From Collinsella sp. TF08-11AT (lineage in GTDB: Bacteria; Actinomycetota; Coriobacteriia; Coriobacteriales; Coriobacteriaceae): 57,890 bases of DNA. Position 1 is the first letter of the stretch, and each line of letters opens with the position of its first letter. This document shows, one piece after another, positions 32,891-41,706 of the stretch. The DNA lies in contig NZ_QSRL01000007.1 of NCBI RefSeq assembly GCF_003437035.1, forward strand, positions 1 through 57,890, read 5' to 3'. Under the pieces are notes generated by a model. That model had not been told where the DNA came from. It worked only from the letters and a program-made list of their open reading frames with translations, and did not search any database. Position numbers and translations under genes: made by a program.

Positions 32891-33572
32891 GGCGGGCACC
32901 TCTTCCGTCTAATACAGCATCGCACGCCAGCGCAATGGCAATGCCGACCACGACGCTTGCCGGCACGGCAATATTCGTGAGGCCCAAGAACTTGCATACG
33001 GCGACGGACACCGCGCCCGAAACCGCCGCGACAACGTTGCCGCGCGACAGTCGCTGCGAAAAGAGCAGGCAGATAAAGAGCGAGGTGCAGACAAAACCTG
33101 CAAGAGCGGTGGGGACATCGACAACGGCACCGACAACGGCGCCCATTGTGCACGAGACGCCCCATGTTGCGATGAGAATCACGTTGAGCGCAAAGGACTC
33201 GCGCGGGCCCCAATCCTCCCCTTCAACCAACTTGGCAAGCGAGATGCCGTATGCCTCCTCGGTAAGTGTCGCGGCAACAGCCAACGTCTGACGCTTCGAG
33301 GCACCCGTCAGATGCGGCGCGATCGATGCCGAGTAAAGCGCAAAACGCGAGGAGATGGCGGCAACGCTCGCGATAATCGAAGGTGCCGGTACGCCCGCCA
33401 GCCAAAGATTGCAGATCATAAACTGGCCGCTGCCCGTCACAAACGTGCTGCTCAGGGCAAAGACCATCCAGGGCTCCATTCCCGTCTGCCCCATGATCAT
33501 TCCGCACGGCGCGCCTATTGCAACATAGGTAAGCATCACTGGCCAGACGGTTCTAACGATTTTGAGCACCAT
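32880..33572 (-). CDS. azlC: AzlC family branched-chain amino acid permease
   Basis: A 230-residue membrane protein with the AzlC pattern: PVMLTYVAIGAPCGMIM, STFVTGSGQFMICNLWL and AISSRFALYSASIAPHL, followed by LTEEAYGIS and further helices. It forms the larger half of the AzlCD exporter. A branched-chain amino acid importer (liv genes) is encoded in the same window, so both directions of transport are covered. The start is ATG 33570-33572, behind AGGATGAGA; the longer frame adds 23 residues without a site. Confidence 0.9.
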   Translation of the reverse strand: MVLKIVRTVWPVMLTYVAIGAPCGMIMGQTGMEPWMVFALSSTFVTGSGQFMICNLWLAGVPAPSIIASVAAISSRFALYSASIAPHLTGASKRQTLAVAATLTEEAYGISLAKLVEGEDWGPRESFALNVILIATWGVSCTMGAVVGAVVDVPTALAGFVCTSLFICLLFSQRLSRGNVVAAVSGAVSVAVCKFLGLTNIAVPASVVVGIAIALACDAVLDGRGARHAR

Positions 33573-33698
33573 ACGCTTCTCATCCTGACAAGGTCTCCGA
33601 GCCGCATGTAGCGACACGGCAGAATCATCATCCGACAGCAACCGAGTTCACCTACAATTGCCACCGGATCGAAAGACACAACTTTTTAGGAAGTCATT

Positions 33699-34511
33699 AT
33701 GACAGCTATCGATCGAGACCGAGCGCGCGCGGCCTTCAAAAGCTACACCGATGCCTACGACGCCACCAACCCACGCATCGCGCTCAAAATCGAGCATACG
33801 TACCACGTGGCCGAGGCATGCGATGCCGTAGCGCGCGAGCAGGGCTGGTCGTCAGAAGATATTGACCTGGCATGGCTTTGCGGTCTGCTACACGATATGG
33901 GCCGCTTTGAGCAGCTGCGACGCTGGGACACCTTTAAGGACGCCGAGAGCATGAGCCATGCGGCGCTGGGCATCGAGGTCCTCTTTGGCGAGAATCCCGC
34001 CGATGCACCCGCCGCAACGAGCATTCGCGACTTTATCGATGACCCGGCAGAAGATGAACTCATCCGAGCGAGCATTGCCTATCACAGCGATTTCCGTCTA
34101 CCCGCACAGCTCGACGAGCGCACGCGGAGCTTCTGCGACATCGTGCGCGATGGCGACAAGATCGACATTATGCGCACCATCGCCGACAGCACTGTCGACA
34201 CTATCCTCAAAGTGGATGAGGACACGTTTCTAGCCAGTCGCTTCTCGGCGCCGACGCTTGCCGCCTTTGACGAGCACCGCTGCGTCGCGCGTGACGAGCG
34301 CAACGAGCCCGCAGACTACCTGGTGGGACTCATCTGCTTTATGTTTGAGCTCGTCTATCCAGCAAGCCGCGCGCTGGCGCGCGAACGGGGCGATATCCAC
34401 CGCCTGCTCGACGCGCCCTTTGGCATTACGCGGCCCTTTACCGACCCCGCCACGCAGGCAACCTGGAGCCGCCTAAAGGACGAGATGCGCGACTGGCTGG
34501 CGCGCGCCTAG
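33699..34511 (+). CDS. HD-domain phosphohydrolase
   Basis: A 270-residue protein of the HD superfamily. The metal ligands appear as His in EHTYHVAEA (about 33-36), the HD pair in GLLHDMGRF (65-66), a further His in ASIAYHSDF and Asp in DGDKIDIMR. This is a metal-dependent phosphohydrolase acting on nucleotides or similar phosphates; the substrate is unknown. It is divergent from azlC and convergent with etfA, whose stop codon it overlaps by 4 bases. Confidence 0.85.
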   Translation: MTAIDRDRARAAFKSYTDAYDATNPRIALKIEHTYHVAEACDAVAREQGWSSEDIDLAWLCGLLHDMGRFEQLRRWDTFKDAESMSHAALGIEVLFGENPADAPAATSIRDFIDDPAEDELIRASIAYHSDFRLPAQLDERTRSFCDIVRDGDKIDIMRTIADSTVDTILKVDEDTFLASRFSAPTLAAFDEHRCVARDERNEPADYLVGLICFMFELVYPASRALARERGDIHRLLDAPFGITRPFTDPATQATWSRLKDEMRDWLARA

Positions 34512-35713
34512 CGCTCAAGCTGGGCCAGCAGCTCCTCGACGACCTCGACGGCGTCCCCAACAACCTTGTACTGGGCAGCACCGAAAATGGGGGCATCCGG
34601 GTCCTCGTTGATGGCGATAATGCACTCCGCCCCACCGATGCCGGCAAGATGCTGGATGGCGCCCGAAACACCGATACTCACGAGAAGCTTAGGCGAAACC
34701 GATACGCCGGTCTGGCCAATCTGATGGCGATACTCCAACCAGCCGGCCTCCACGACAGGTCGCGTGCAGCCAAGCTCGGCTCCCAGAGCCTCGGCGAGCC
34801 TTCGCATCAGGGGCAGGTTTTTCTTGGAACCAATGCCGCGACCCACCACGACCAGACGCTCGGCATCGGCAATTGAGGCCTGCTGTCCCCACTCCTCGGC
34901 GGGAATCGAGATCTCGACACGGGCCTTAACGTCCTCCGCAAGCATCACCTGGGTGATCGTGCCGGAGCGGCCGTAGTCAAAGTCGGGTGCCTTAAAGATG
35001 CCGGGACGAACCGTTGCCATCTGAGGACGATGATTGGGGCAGACGATGGTGGCCATCAGGTTGCCGCCAAACGCCGGACGCGTCTGTTGCAGCAGTCCCG
35101 TCTCCGTATCCATCGAAAGTACGGTGCAGTCAGCCGTAAGGCCCGTCTGCAAGCGCACGGCAACGCCGGGTGCCAGTTCGCGGCCAAAAGCGGTCGCACC
35201 GTATAGGATGGCCTCGGGTTTGCGTTCGGCTACCAAATCGCAGATCAAGCGGGCGTAGACCTCCGCATCGTTTTGGCGCAGGCGCTCGTCGCGACAGACC
35301 AGGACTTCGTCGGCGCCCGCGCAAACCAGATACTCCAGGTCACCGAGAGAACCCTCGGGGGCCATACCGGCCAGTGCCACCAGACGGCAGCCGCGAGCAT
35401 CGGCAAGCTCGCGGCCCTTGCCCATAAGCTCATAGGCAACGGGAGTCACCGTATCGTGCTCGTCGGTCTGCACGAATACCCAAATGTCTCGATATGCATC
35501 AAGGTCCACCGCACCAGCGGCCTCATCACGCTCGATCGAGATAGCGCTGACAGGGCAGGCGTCGACGCACCCACCGCATAGGATGCAGCCGTCGGTTACG
35601 TGGGCGCATCGGTTGGGTCGCTCGCCTTCCACTACGATGCCGCCCGAGGCACAGGCGCGAACGCAGCGACCGCAGCCGATACAGGCTTCGCTATCGATAA
35701 TCAGTCCGCTCAT
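34508..35713 (-). CDS. etfA: electron transfer flavoprotein alpha with N-terminal two-cluster ferredoxin domain
   Basis: A 401-residue EtfA. The N-terminus holds two CxxCxxCxxxC motifs (Cys11/14/17/21 and Cys43/46/49/53) for two [4Fe-4S] clusters. Next comes the EtfA alpha/beta domain, then the C-terminal FAD domain with VVVGRGIGSKKNL, VEAGWLEYRHQIGQTG and LLVSIGVSGAIQH. The ferredoxin extension is found in the LctC subunit of the electron-confurcating lactate dehydrogenase of Acetobacterium woodii and in CarE. The start ATG follows the etfB stop directly. With etfB and the FAD dehydrogenase it forms a three-gene operon. Confidence 0.93.
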   Translation of the reverse strand: MSGLIIDSEACIGCGRCVRACASGGIVVEGERPNRCAHVTDGCILCGGCVDACPVSAISIERDEAAGAVDLDAYRDIWVFVQTDEHDTVTPVAYELMGKGRELADARGCRLVALAGMAPEGSLGDLEYLVCAGADEVLVCRDERLRQNDAEVYARLICDLVAERKPEAILYGATAFGRELAPGVAVRLQTGLTADCTVLSMDTETGLLQQTRPAFGGNLMATIVCPNHRPQMATVRPGIFKAPDFDYGRSGTITQVMLAEDVKARVEISIPAEEWGQQASIADAERLVVVGRGIGSKKNLPLMRRLAEALGAELGCTRPVVEAGWLEYRHQIGQTGVSVSPKLLVSIGVSGAIQHLAGIGGAECIIAINEDPDAPIFGAAQYKVVGDAVEVVEELLAQLER

Positions 35714-36529
35714 CTATGCCATCCCCTCGATAATCTTGGCAAGTTCTACCGCCTGCTCGGACGCCGTCCCCTCAACGGCCTTGCACGTTTGGTCACGGTC
35801 GGGCACAAACGAGCGCACGACCTGTGTCGGCGACCCGGCAAGACCGCAACGCGCGGGGTCGGCGTTCACGTCGGCGGCACTGACCACGCGCACGTCCGTC
35901 TCCTCCGCCGCGCGAATACCGGCAATACTCGGCATACGCAACTGGCCAATCTCCTTGGCAGTCGTCATCGCGCACGGCATCTCAAGATAGACCGTCTCCT
36001 CGCCGGCATCGCATCCGTGAACGAGCGCCAGCGAGCCACACGTCGTAAAGCCCGCGCTTTGCACGCAGCTCACGTCGGTCACGCAGGGAATCTCAAAGGC
36101 ACCGGCAAGCTCGGGACCAATCTGGGCCGTATCGCCATCCACCGCCATCTTGCCGCAGATGAGCAGGTCGAAGTCCTCGTCGAGCGCCTCGATGCCGCAT
36201 TTGAGAGCATAGGTGGTCGCCAGGGTATCGGCACCTGCAAAGGCGCGATCGGTCAGCAGCAGTGCGTCATCGGCGCCACGGGCGATGCAGTCGCGCAATA
36301 GCGATTCGGTCGCGGGGATGCCCATCGACACCACCGTTACGCGCACGTCCATGCCAAAGCCGATAAAGTCATCCTTCAGCGCCAGCGCGCATTCCAAAGC
36401 GCTCGCATCGAACGGGTTAATGACCGCCTGCTTGCCATCGCGCACGATGGTATTGGTCTTGGGGTCCATCTTGACCTCGGTGCTGCCCGGCACCGCCTTG
36501 ACGCACACCACCATATGGAAATCACTCAT
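35714..36529 (-). CDS. etfB: electron transfer flavoprotein beta
   Basis: A 271-residue EtfB. The N-terminus MVVCVKAVPGSTEVKMD, INPFDASALECALALK and the loop CGKMAVDGDTAQIGPELA are typical. The DGDTAQ-x-GP loop, which binds the second FAD in bifurcating Etfs, supports a bifurcating type. The start ATG 36527-36529 has AAAGGGGG upstream with good spacing; a GTG two codons earlier overlaps the dehydrogenase stop. It lies between the dehydrogenase and etfA, with overlapping or abutting junctions. Confidence 0.92.
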   Translation of the reverse strand: MSDFHMVVCVKAVPGSTEVKMDPKTNTIVRDGKQAVINPFDASALECALALKDDFIGFGMDVRVTVVSMGIPATESLLRDCIARGADDALLLTDRAFAGADTLATTYALKCGIEALDEDFDLLICGKMAVDGDTAQIGPELAGAFEIPCVTDVSCVQSAGFTTCGSLALVHGCDAGEETVYLEMPCAMTTAKEIGQLRMPSIAGIRAAEETDVRVVSAADVNADPARCGLAGSPTQVVRSFVPDRDQTCKAVEGTASEQAVELAKIIEGMA

Positions 36530-36531
36530 CT

Positions 36532-38133
36532 TCACGCGCCCCCTTTCTGGACGAGCTCATCCAAGAACTTCTCCGAAAACAGGTTACCGCGACCCAATTG
36601 CCCGGCAGGATCGAGCTGGAACTTGAGCCGCGCCGACTCGACCATGGCCTCGTGACCGTACATCGTCTCCAAGAAGCCCGCCTTGATCTTGCCGACGCCG
36701 TGTTCGGCGGAGACGGCGCCGCCCATGGCCGTGACCTCGGAAGCCCACTGGGCAAAGAGTTCTCCACCGCGACGGTAGTCCTGCGCATCGCGCGGCAGGA
36801 TGTTCACATGCAGATGGTTGTTACCGATGTGCCCCCAGGCAGCAGATTCAAGCCCGCTTTCGGCCAGTGTGCGGCGATAGAGGGCCACGACATCGGCAAG
36901 GCGTGCATTGGGCACCGACATGTCCGAACCCAGTTTGGTGATGGTGGGATCCGTGCGGCGACGCTCGTCGATAAGCATATTGACGCTCTCGGGGACCGCA
37001 TGGCGGAAGAACCGCTGGCACTCGCGATCAACCTCGGTGCGCGCGACCCATGTCGCATCGTCGCGGCCACCCGCAAACTCGAGCACCCATCCCAGGTGGT
37101 ACAGTTCCTCGGTCGCCTGCGCCTCGTCGTCGCAGTCGAGCTCCACGTAGACACAGACCTTGGCCTCTTTGTCGAGCGCCGGCAGCGAGGCAAACGCCGT
37201 CGACTGCTCGCGCTGGCGACGTAGAATATCCAGGGCGCCAGCGTCGAAGTACTCGATGGCAGCCGCATGGGACAGGACGGGGCGCACGGAATCAGTAAAG
37301 GACACGGCCTTGTCTTCGCTATCGAAAAAGCAGCTCACACCCCAAACGACCGCAGGCGCCGCCTGCAGGGCAATCTCGAGCTCGGTGATAACGCCGAGCG
37401 TGCCGCAAGCACCGATAAAGAGGTCGATGGCGTCCATTTCGTCCGCAACGAAATAGCCTGAGGCATTTTTTGTCTTGGGCATGGTATAGCCGGGAAGATC
37501 GAGCTCGAGCGTACGGTCCGCTGCCGTCACGAGCGACAGGTGGCGGCCCTGGGCAAAAGCCTCGCCGCGCTGAAGCTCAAGCAAATCGCCATCAACCAGC
37601 GCGACGTGGAGTCCCGTGATATACGGGCGCATGGGGCCGTAAGCGTAGCTGCGGGCACCAGAGGCGTTACATGCCGCCATGCCGCCCAGACAGGCAGATG
37701 CCTCGGTGGGATCGGTGGGAAAGAACTGCTCGGGGGCCTCTTGAAACTCATCGTAGGCCTTAAGCGATGCCTGGTCCCAGCCAGCGACCGGCAGTACCTT
37801 CTTGCCCAGCTGCTTGCGCAGTTCCGAAAGCACAACGCCCGGCTCCACGCGCAGCAGAAATTGGCCTTGTTCATCGCGGCGAAGGCCCAAGTAGCGATTC
37901 ATGCGGGAAGTATTGAGAATGTGACCGCCATGAGGCACGGCGCCGGCGGCAAGGCCGGTTCGGGCGCCCTGAACCGTTACCGGGACACGCTCGGCATGGA
38001 GCTTTTTCAAAATGGCGCGGACCTCGTCTTCCGTTGACGGAAACGAGATGCTCGAGGCCTCGCCCGATGTGCGAGACTCATCGCGACCATACTCTTCGAA
38101 CTCGTCGGTGAAGGGTTTAATGGTTGCAGACAC
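36532..38133 (-). CDS. FAD-linked lactate/glycolate-type dehydrogenase (LctD-like)
   Basis: A 533-residue flavoprotein with a PCMH-type FAD-binding N-terminal half (VTVQGARTGLAAGAVPHGG, TDPTEASACLGGMAACNASG) and the FAD-oxidase C-terminal half (HIGNNHLHVNI, SAEHGVGK). This is the D-lactate/glycolate dehydrogenase family. Being first in an operon with EtfB and a ferredoxin-domain EtfA, it most likely oxidises lactate in an electron-confurcating Ldh-Etf complex, coupling lactate and reduced ferredoxin oxidation to NAD+ reduction. That function is inferred from the A. woodii LctBCD system. The start is GTG 38131-38133, behind AAAGGGGGAG. Glycolate or another 2-hydroxyacid remains possible. Confidence 0.88.
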   Translation of the reverse strand: MSATIKPFTDEFEEYGRDESRTSGEASSISFPSTEDEVRAILKKLHAERVPVTVQGARTGLAAGAVPHGGHILNTSRMNRYLGLRRDEQGQFLLRVEPGVVLSELRKQLGKKVLPVAGWDQASLKAYDEFQEAPEQFFPTDPTEASACLGGMAACNASGARSYAYGPMRPYITGLHVALVDGDLLELQRGEAFAQGRHLSLVTAADRTLELDLPGYTMPKTKNASGYFVADEMDAIDLFIGACGTLGVITELEIALQAAPAVVWGVSCFFDSEDKAVSFTDSVRPVLSHAAAIEYFDAGALDILRRQREQSTAFASLPALDKEAKVCVYVELDCDDEAQATEELYHLGWVLEFAGGRDDATWVARTEVDRECQRFFRHAVPESVNMLIDERRRTDPTITKLGSDMSVPNARLADVVALYRRTLAESGLESAAWGHIGNNHLHVNILPRDAQDYRRGGELFAQWASEVTAMGGAVSAEHGVGKIKAGFLETMYGHEAMVESARLKFQLDPAGQLGRGNLFSEKFLDELVQKGGA

Positions 38134-38353
38134 GCGAACTCCCCCTTTAGCTAACTACAGTGTTTGCAGGGAGATGTTACCGCATCGTTTCGTCGACGTG
38201 TTCGAGACCGTCTCCATAATTGGCGTTTTTTACGTTCGTGCAATTCGGCGAACGGCAAGGCTTCCTCGGCAGACGATGCTTTTGACACATATGGCCCCGC
38301 CGTCGCCGATCGCTCGATTGTCGCTCGAAAAAAGTTGAAGTAATTTTTGCTGC

Positions 38354-38393
38354 CTTTTACCTGCGGAGACACCAATCCGTCAAGCATTTGGTC
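38354..38393 (-). promoter_or_regulatory. possible promoter of the Ldh-Etf operon
   Basis: Minus strand TTGACG (38388-38393) and TAAAAG (38354-38359) are 28 bases apart (spacer 28 including the flanking GATTGG stretch on strict counting), so the spacing does not suit a standard promoter; a GTAAAA overlap does not repair it. The rest of the gap 38134-38479 holds no gene. It is AT-richer than its flanks and must contain the divergent promoters of this operon and of the surface-protein genes. Confidence 0.15.
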
Positions 38394-38479
38394 AGAAATT
38401 GGTCAAGTAGCGGCTGATACGGTCGGCGTCGACAGCCAAAACCGATAGAAGTTTTGGCCCCAGAAGCAGGGAGGTTCCC

Positions 38480-38776
38480 ATGGCATATTACTGGCCCCAG
38501 TACGGCGTCGCCATCGAGGTCGACGACGATCCCTATCTCCTGCCTTTCGACGAAGAGGCGTTCCCCGATACGGCGGTCTACCACGTCACCACCGATGTTA
38601 TCTGCGACCCCGAGTCGTTCTCGGCGCTCGCCCACCGTATCGCGCGTATCCACGACATCGAGCTCTCTCACGACTTCGACGAGCTCATCTATTCGCGCCG
38701 CCTGATGCTTCACATGCTCTTTGGAGCGGACCCGTCCACGTTCGCACGTGTCTACACCACCAAGGATGCCGCATGA
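38480..38776 (+). CDS. small acidic conserved-type protein, unknown function
   Basis: A 98-residue acidic protein starting MAYYWPQYGVAIEVDDDPYL, behind GGGAGG. It has no signal peptide or membrane helix. The sequence is rich in Asp, Tyr and His. I do not recognise a family. Its end overlaps the start of the next gene in an ATGA junction, so both are co-translated, and it opens the five-gene surface-protein block. Confidence 0.75.
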   Translation: MAYYWPQYGVAIEVDDDPYLLPFDEEAFPDTAVYHVTTDVICDPESFSALAHRIARIHDIELSHDFDELIYSRRLMLHMLFGADPSTFARVYTTKDAA

Positions 38777-39282
38777 GTGCGAAGAAGCCGCCCCGCCTCG
38801 CAGGACTGGGGCGTCGCAAGAAACTCGTCGTTGTCTGCCTGGCTATCGTCTGCGCCCTCATCGCCGTAGGGCTATACGCCTGGCAGTCGCAGCCCGTGCC
38901 CGAAGCGGGCGCCTCAGTCACGACGGCAGAGGGTAAATCGCGCCAAGAAATCCAAGATGAGCTCGATGCCATCGTCCGCGACAACATGATGACGATTTCG
39001 GTCGCGCCGGTCGCTCAGCTACAGGAGGACGGCAAGCTGCGCGTCAACGTGCAAAACGTCCAAGACAATAAATTTCCCCAGCGATTCCGCGTCATCCAAA
39101 ACGACGAGACCATGTACGAATCCGGTGTGGTCGAGACCGGCAAGACAATCGAGACGTGCCCCGCCGGCGACATCAAAGAAGGCGAGGCATACATCGAGAT
39201 CCAGGCACTCGATGCCAAGACCCTCGACAGCCACGGCAATCCGACACGTGTCAAGGTACGGGTTGAGCAAGCCGAGAACTAG
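38773..39282 (+). CDS. single-pass membrane-anchored extracellular protein
   Basis: A 169-residue protein with a basic N-terminus (KKPPRLAGLGRRKK), one hydrophobic helix (about residues 18-36) and a soluble outer part of about 130 residues. The outer part looks beta-rich, with the stretch FPQRFRVIQNDETMYESGVVETGKTIE resembling Ig-like or fibronectin-type folds in style, but no family was recognised. It overlaps the preceding gene by 4 bases. Function unknown; it may anchor or assemble the secreted proteins encoded next. Confidence 0.75.
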   Translation: MSAKKPPRLAGLGRRKKLVVVCLAIVCALIAVGLYAWQSQPVPEAGASVTTAEGKSRQEIQDELDAIVRDNMMTISVAPVAQLQEDGKLRVNVQNVQDNKFPQRFRVIQNDETMYESGVVETGKTIETCPAGDIKEGEAYIEIQALDAKTLDSHGNPTRVKVRVEQAEN

Positions 39283-39372
39283 CTTTTTCGACCGACGCGG
39301 CACCGCACGCAATTCACCAGCATTCGTCCAATCATCGCGGGGACGGCCCGCGGCGAATAGAAAGGAACGACC

Positions 39373-39972
39373 ATGGACATCACCAGGAACATGAACGGAG
39401 CCAGAGCGCTCGTCGTGGGCGCAGGGCTCGCGCTCGCGCTCGCAATGGGCGCCGCCCCGACGCCAGCTCTGGCAGCCGGGCGCGTTGGAACCACGAAGGT
39501 AATGGTCAGGACCGAGATCGACAACGTTGAGTTCAAAGTTCCGACGGTTATTCCCTTCGTCGCCAAGGCCGACGGCACGCTTCAGGGCCCCTCAGAAGAC
39601 GCGACCACCATCGACAATCATTCGGCCTACGGCATCCATGTCACCAACATGAAGATCGACGCCATGAACACCTGGACCATTGCCGCCGACGCCAAGGCCG
39701 GAACCGCGCAGAACTCCATCGACTTTAAGGTCGGCCCCGACGGCGCGCTCCAGAACGCCAGCGCCGCAATGCAGGGGACGGGCCTCGATCTTTCCAAGAA
39801 TGCAGCCTTCGACATGAGCTACCAGGGCATTGCCGGTGGCACGGACAAAATCAAGCTCAAGACAAGCGGAAACGTCGCCCGCGTCACGCGCGACATCTTC
39901 CGCGTAACCGGCGAAGGCGATCAGGTTGCGACGATCACCTGGACGGTCGAGCCCGGTGCGCACACGGCATAA
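39373..39972 (+). CDS. secreted protein, unknown function
   Basis: A 199-residue protein with a clear signal peptide (basic start, hydrophobic run VVGAGLALALAMGAA, likely cleavage after PALAA). The mature part of about 165 residues is beta-rich and polar, with the segment TVIPFVAKADGT, IDNHSAYGIHVTNMKI and a final ATITWTVEP. The pattern of alternating residues suggests a surface or fibre-like domain, but I cannot name a family. There is no sorting signal of its own. AAAGGAACG precedes the ATG. Confidence 0.8.
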   Translation: MDITRNMNGARALVVGAGLALALAMGAAPTPALAAGRVGTTKVMVRTEIDNVEFKVPTVIPFVAKADGTLQGPSEDATTIDNHSAYGIHVTNMKIDAMNTWTIAADAKAGTAQNSIDFKVGPDGALQNASAAMQGTGLDLSKNAAFDMSYQGIAGGTDKIKLKTSGNVARVTRDIFRVTGEGDQVATITWTVEPGAHTA

Positions 39973-40237
39973 GGCCGTCGCCCTGGCCGCCGCCGTCGGC
40001 ATCCTAGCGTTTGGGCCAGCCATGGCCTTTGCCCAGCAAGAACAGGCGCAGGCCGCCACGCAAGTGACGGTCGACCTCTCGGAGCTCGACCGCGGCGACC
40101 GCGAGGAACCGTTGGCGCAGACAGGCGACAGACGATGGCTCTTGGCAGCAGGCGCCACAGCAGCAGGCGCAGGAACCGCCGGCCTCGGTCTGCACATCAA
40201 ACGCAGCCAGAAACAAGACATGGACAGGCCGCACTAA
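39956..40237 (+). CDS. small LAXTG-type cell-wall-anchored protein
   Basis: A protein of about 93 residues. A signal peptide (RTRHKAVALAAAVGILAFGPAMAFA), a short polar linker, the sorting motif LAQTG, a hydrophobic helix (LLAAGATAAGAGTAGLGL) and a basic tail (HIKRSQKQ) follow in order. LAXTG is the motif recognised by class E sortases of Actinobacteria. The mature part is only about 30 residues, so it may serve as an anchor for a partner instead of a functional domain. The start GTG 39956 overlaps the previous gene by 17 bases and lacks a clear site; an upstream TTG (39926) is the alternative. Confidence 0.72.
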   Translation: MRTRHKAVALAAAVGILAFGPAMAFAQQEQAQAATQVTVDLSELDRGDREEPLAQTGDRRWLLAAGATAAGAGTAGLGLHIKRSQKQDMDRPH

Positions 40238-40255
40238 ATTAGCTAAGGAGACCCC

Positions 40256-41686
40256 ATGGCATCGAAGAACCTTTTGCCCGTCGTCGCACTTTGCGGCGCG
40301 CTCGCAACCGGAACGCCTGTCGCCGCTTGGGCGACTCCCGTCATGGCAGACTCCTTACCAGCAGCCCTAAGTTCCGCCCCAAATCCGTCGAGCGCCATTG
40401 CGTGCAAGCGTTTTTCGATCGCACAGGCCGCGATCTCAACCTCGGGATGCCTTCGTCGTAATACGGACGGCTCGATAGTCGTGGATATCAATCGTTCGAA
40501 CAAGGCAAACGGCTCCCAGGCGGGGTGCGCCGTCTGCACGTGGCGCTCGGTTGTGCTCGATGCAGATGGCGATCCATGCAATTTAGAGCTGCGCATCGAC
40601 ATCGCTTCGGTCGATGACTCGGCGAACGGAGCGAAGGTCGTCTTCGACGGTGCGTTTTTCGAGAAAGGAGGCGGTATATGTCTGGGCTGCGCCGCCGCGA
40701 ATGCAGACGACACGCAGCCCACCCTCTCATTCACGGCATCGTTGCAGCTGACCAAAGCCGGCACCGATGCCGTCGCGGCGGGAGAAGCGTCCCTGCTGTT
40801 CTACGCCGTCAGCACCAAAGACACAGACATTCATTTCGAGAAGCCGGCCGGATCGCTCAGCCTTACGCGCGGGACGGAGGCAGGCCCTATTGCGATCGAT
40901 ACCCACACGCTAGGCAGGCAACGCATTCTTGCCGACCCGGCGCTTCTCGAGATGGAGTGGAACGGATCCGGAGCCGTCGGGATTGTCCCCTCCGCGCTTA
41001 ACGCCAAGACGCTCCCCTCAAACGACGAACCCATCAACGCAACCATACAAGAAGAAAGCGCGGACAAAGAAGCAGGTGCGGGCGACACGCCGTCGCCGAC
41101 AAACAGCGCCCCAGCTTCTTTCGAAGCACCGAATGAGCCCGCTGCCGATCCAAACGATCCCGAGCTCGCGGACAGTCTGGGGCTTGCTGATCCTCAGGAG
41201 ATCGATGAAGGTAACTGCTGCGTGCTTGCCGCCCTCGACCACACAGAGGTCATCGACGCCGCGAGCATCGAAGTTGCCGCCGCCAATCAGCCCGTCCGCA
41301 AGTCGGCCATCATCGCATTTCCCGAATCCATCGAAGTCGTCTTTTTGCCATCGGGCGAGGTCGTGGCCCCAACACTGCTCACCTTGTTGGGCGCCAAGAA
41401 TACTCGAAACGAAATTAAAAAGGTCACGGTTGTCGACCCTGCAACCACCGCTAAACTGCGTCTATACGCCGTTGCCCCAGACGGAGGCAAGACCTTGGAA
41501 TTCGATGGCGACACACTCCTAGCCTGGCGACGTCTGGACATTATGCAAGACGTCTCGTATCAGATCGAACTCGAAGGGTTTGATCGTACCCGCGATGCCA
41601 ATATCATCGCCGCGGCTATTGAATCCCCACAGCGGCTTATGACACTGCGCTTTGACTACTATCCCTATGTCCCGACAACCACCTGA
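40256..41686 (+). CDS. large secreted protein with CxxC motifs
   Basis: A 476-residue exported protein. The signal peptide (LLPVVALCGALATGTPVAAWA) is followed by a beta-rich region with two CxxC motifs (GCAVCTW at about 91-94 and ICLGCAA at about 143-146) and further Cys. An acidic, Pro/Ala/Ser-rich linker (about 265-315, ESADKEAGAGDTPSPT) leads to a second beta-rich domain that opens with GNCCVLAALD. There is no membrane anchor or sorting signal at the C-terminus. GGAGACCCC precedes the ATG. The family is not recognised; paired Cys motifs suggest disulfides or metal binding. Confidence 0.75.
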   Translation: MASKNLLPVVALCGALATGTPVAAWATPVMADSLPAALSSAPNPSSAIACKRFSIAQAAISTSGCLRRNTDGSIVVDINRSNKANGSQAGCAVCTWRSVVLDADGDPCNLELRIDIASVDDSANGAKVVFDGAFFEKGGGICLGCAAANADDTQPTLSFTASLQLTKAGTDAVAAGEASLLFYAVSTKDTDIHFEKPAGSLSLTRGTEAGPIAIDTHTLGRQRILADPALLEMEWNGSGAVGIVPSALNAKTLPSNDEPINATIQEESADKEAGAGDTPSPTNSAPASFEAPNEPAADPNDPELADSLGLADPQEIDEGNCCVLAALDHTEVIDAASIEVAAANQPVRKSAIIAFPESIEVVFLPSGEVVAPTLLTLLGAKNTRNEIKKVTVVDPATTAKLRLYAVAPDGGKTLEFDGDTLLAWRRLDIMQDVSYQIELEGFDRTRDANIIAAAIESPQRLMTLRFDYYPYVPTTT

Positions 41687-41706
41687 GGCTTAAATACTGC
41701 GCGTCG

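Noticed and set aside
38151..38387. 78-residue minus-strand frame upstream of the Ldh-Etf operon
   Set aside because: No ribosome-binding site, no recognisable motif and placed in an AT-richer promoter region between divergent units.
38354..38393. Strong promoter for the Ldh-Etf operon
   Set aside because: TTGACG and TAAAAG looked suitable at first, but counting positions gives 28 bases between them, too far apart; kept only as a low-confidence feature.
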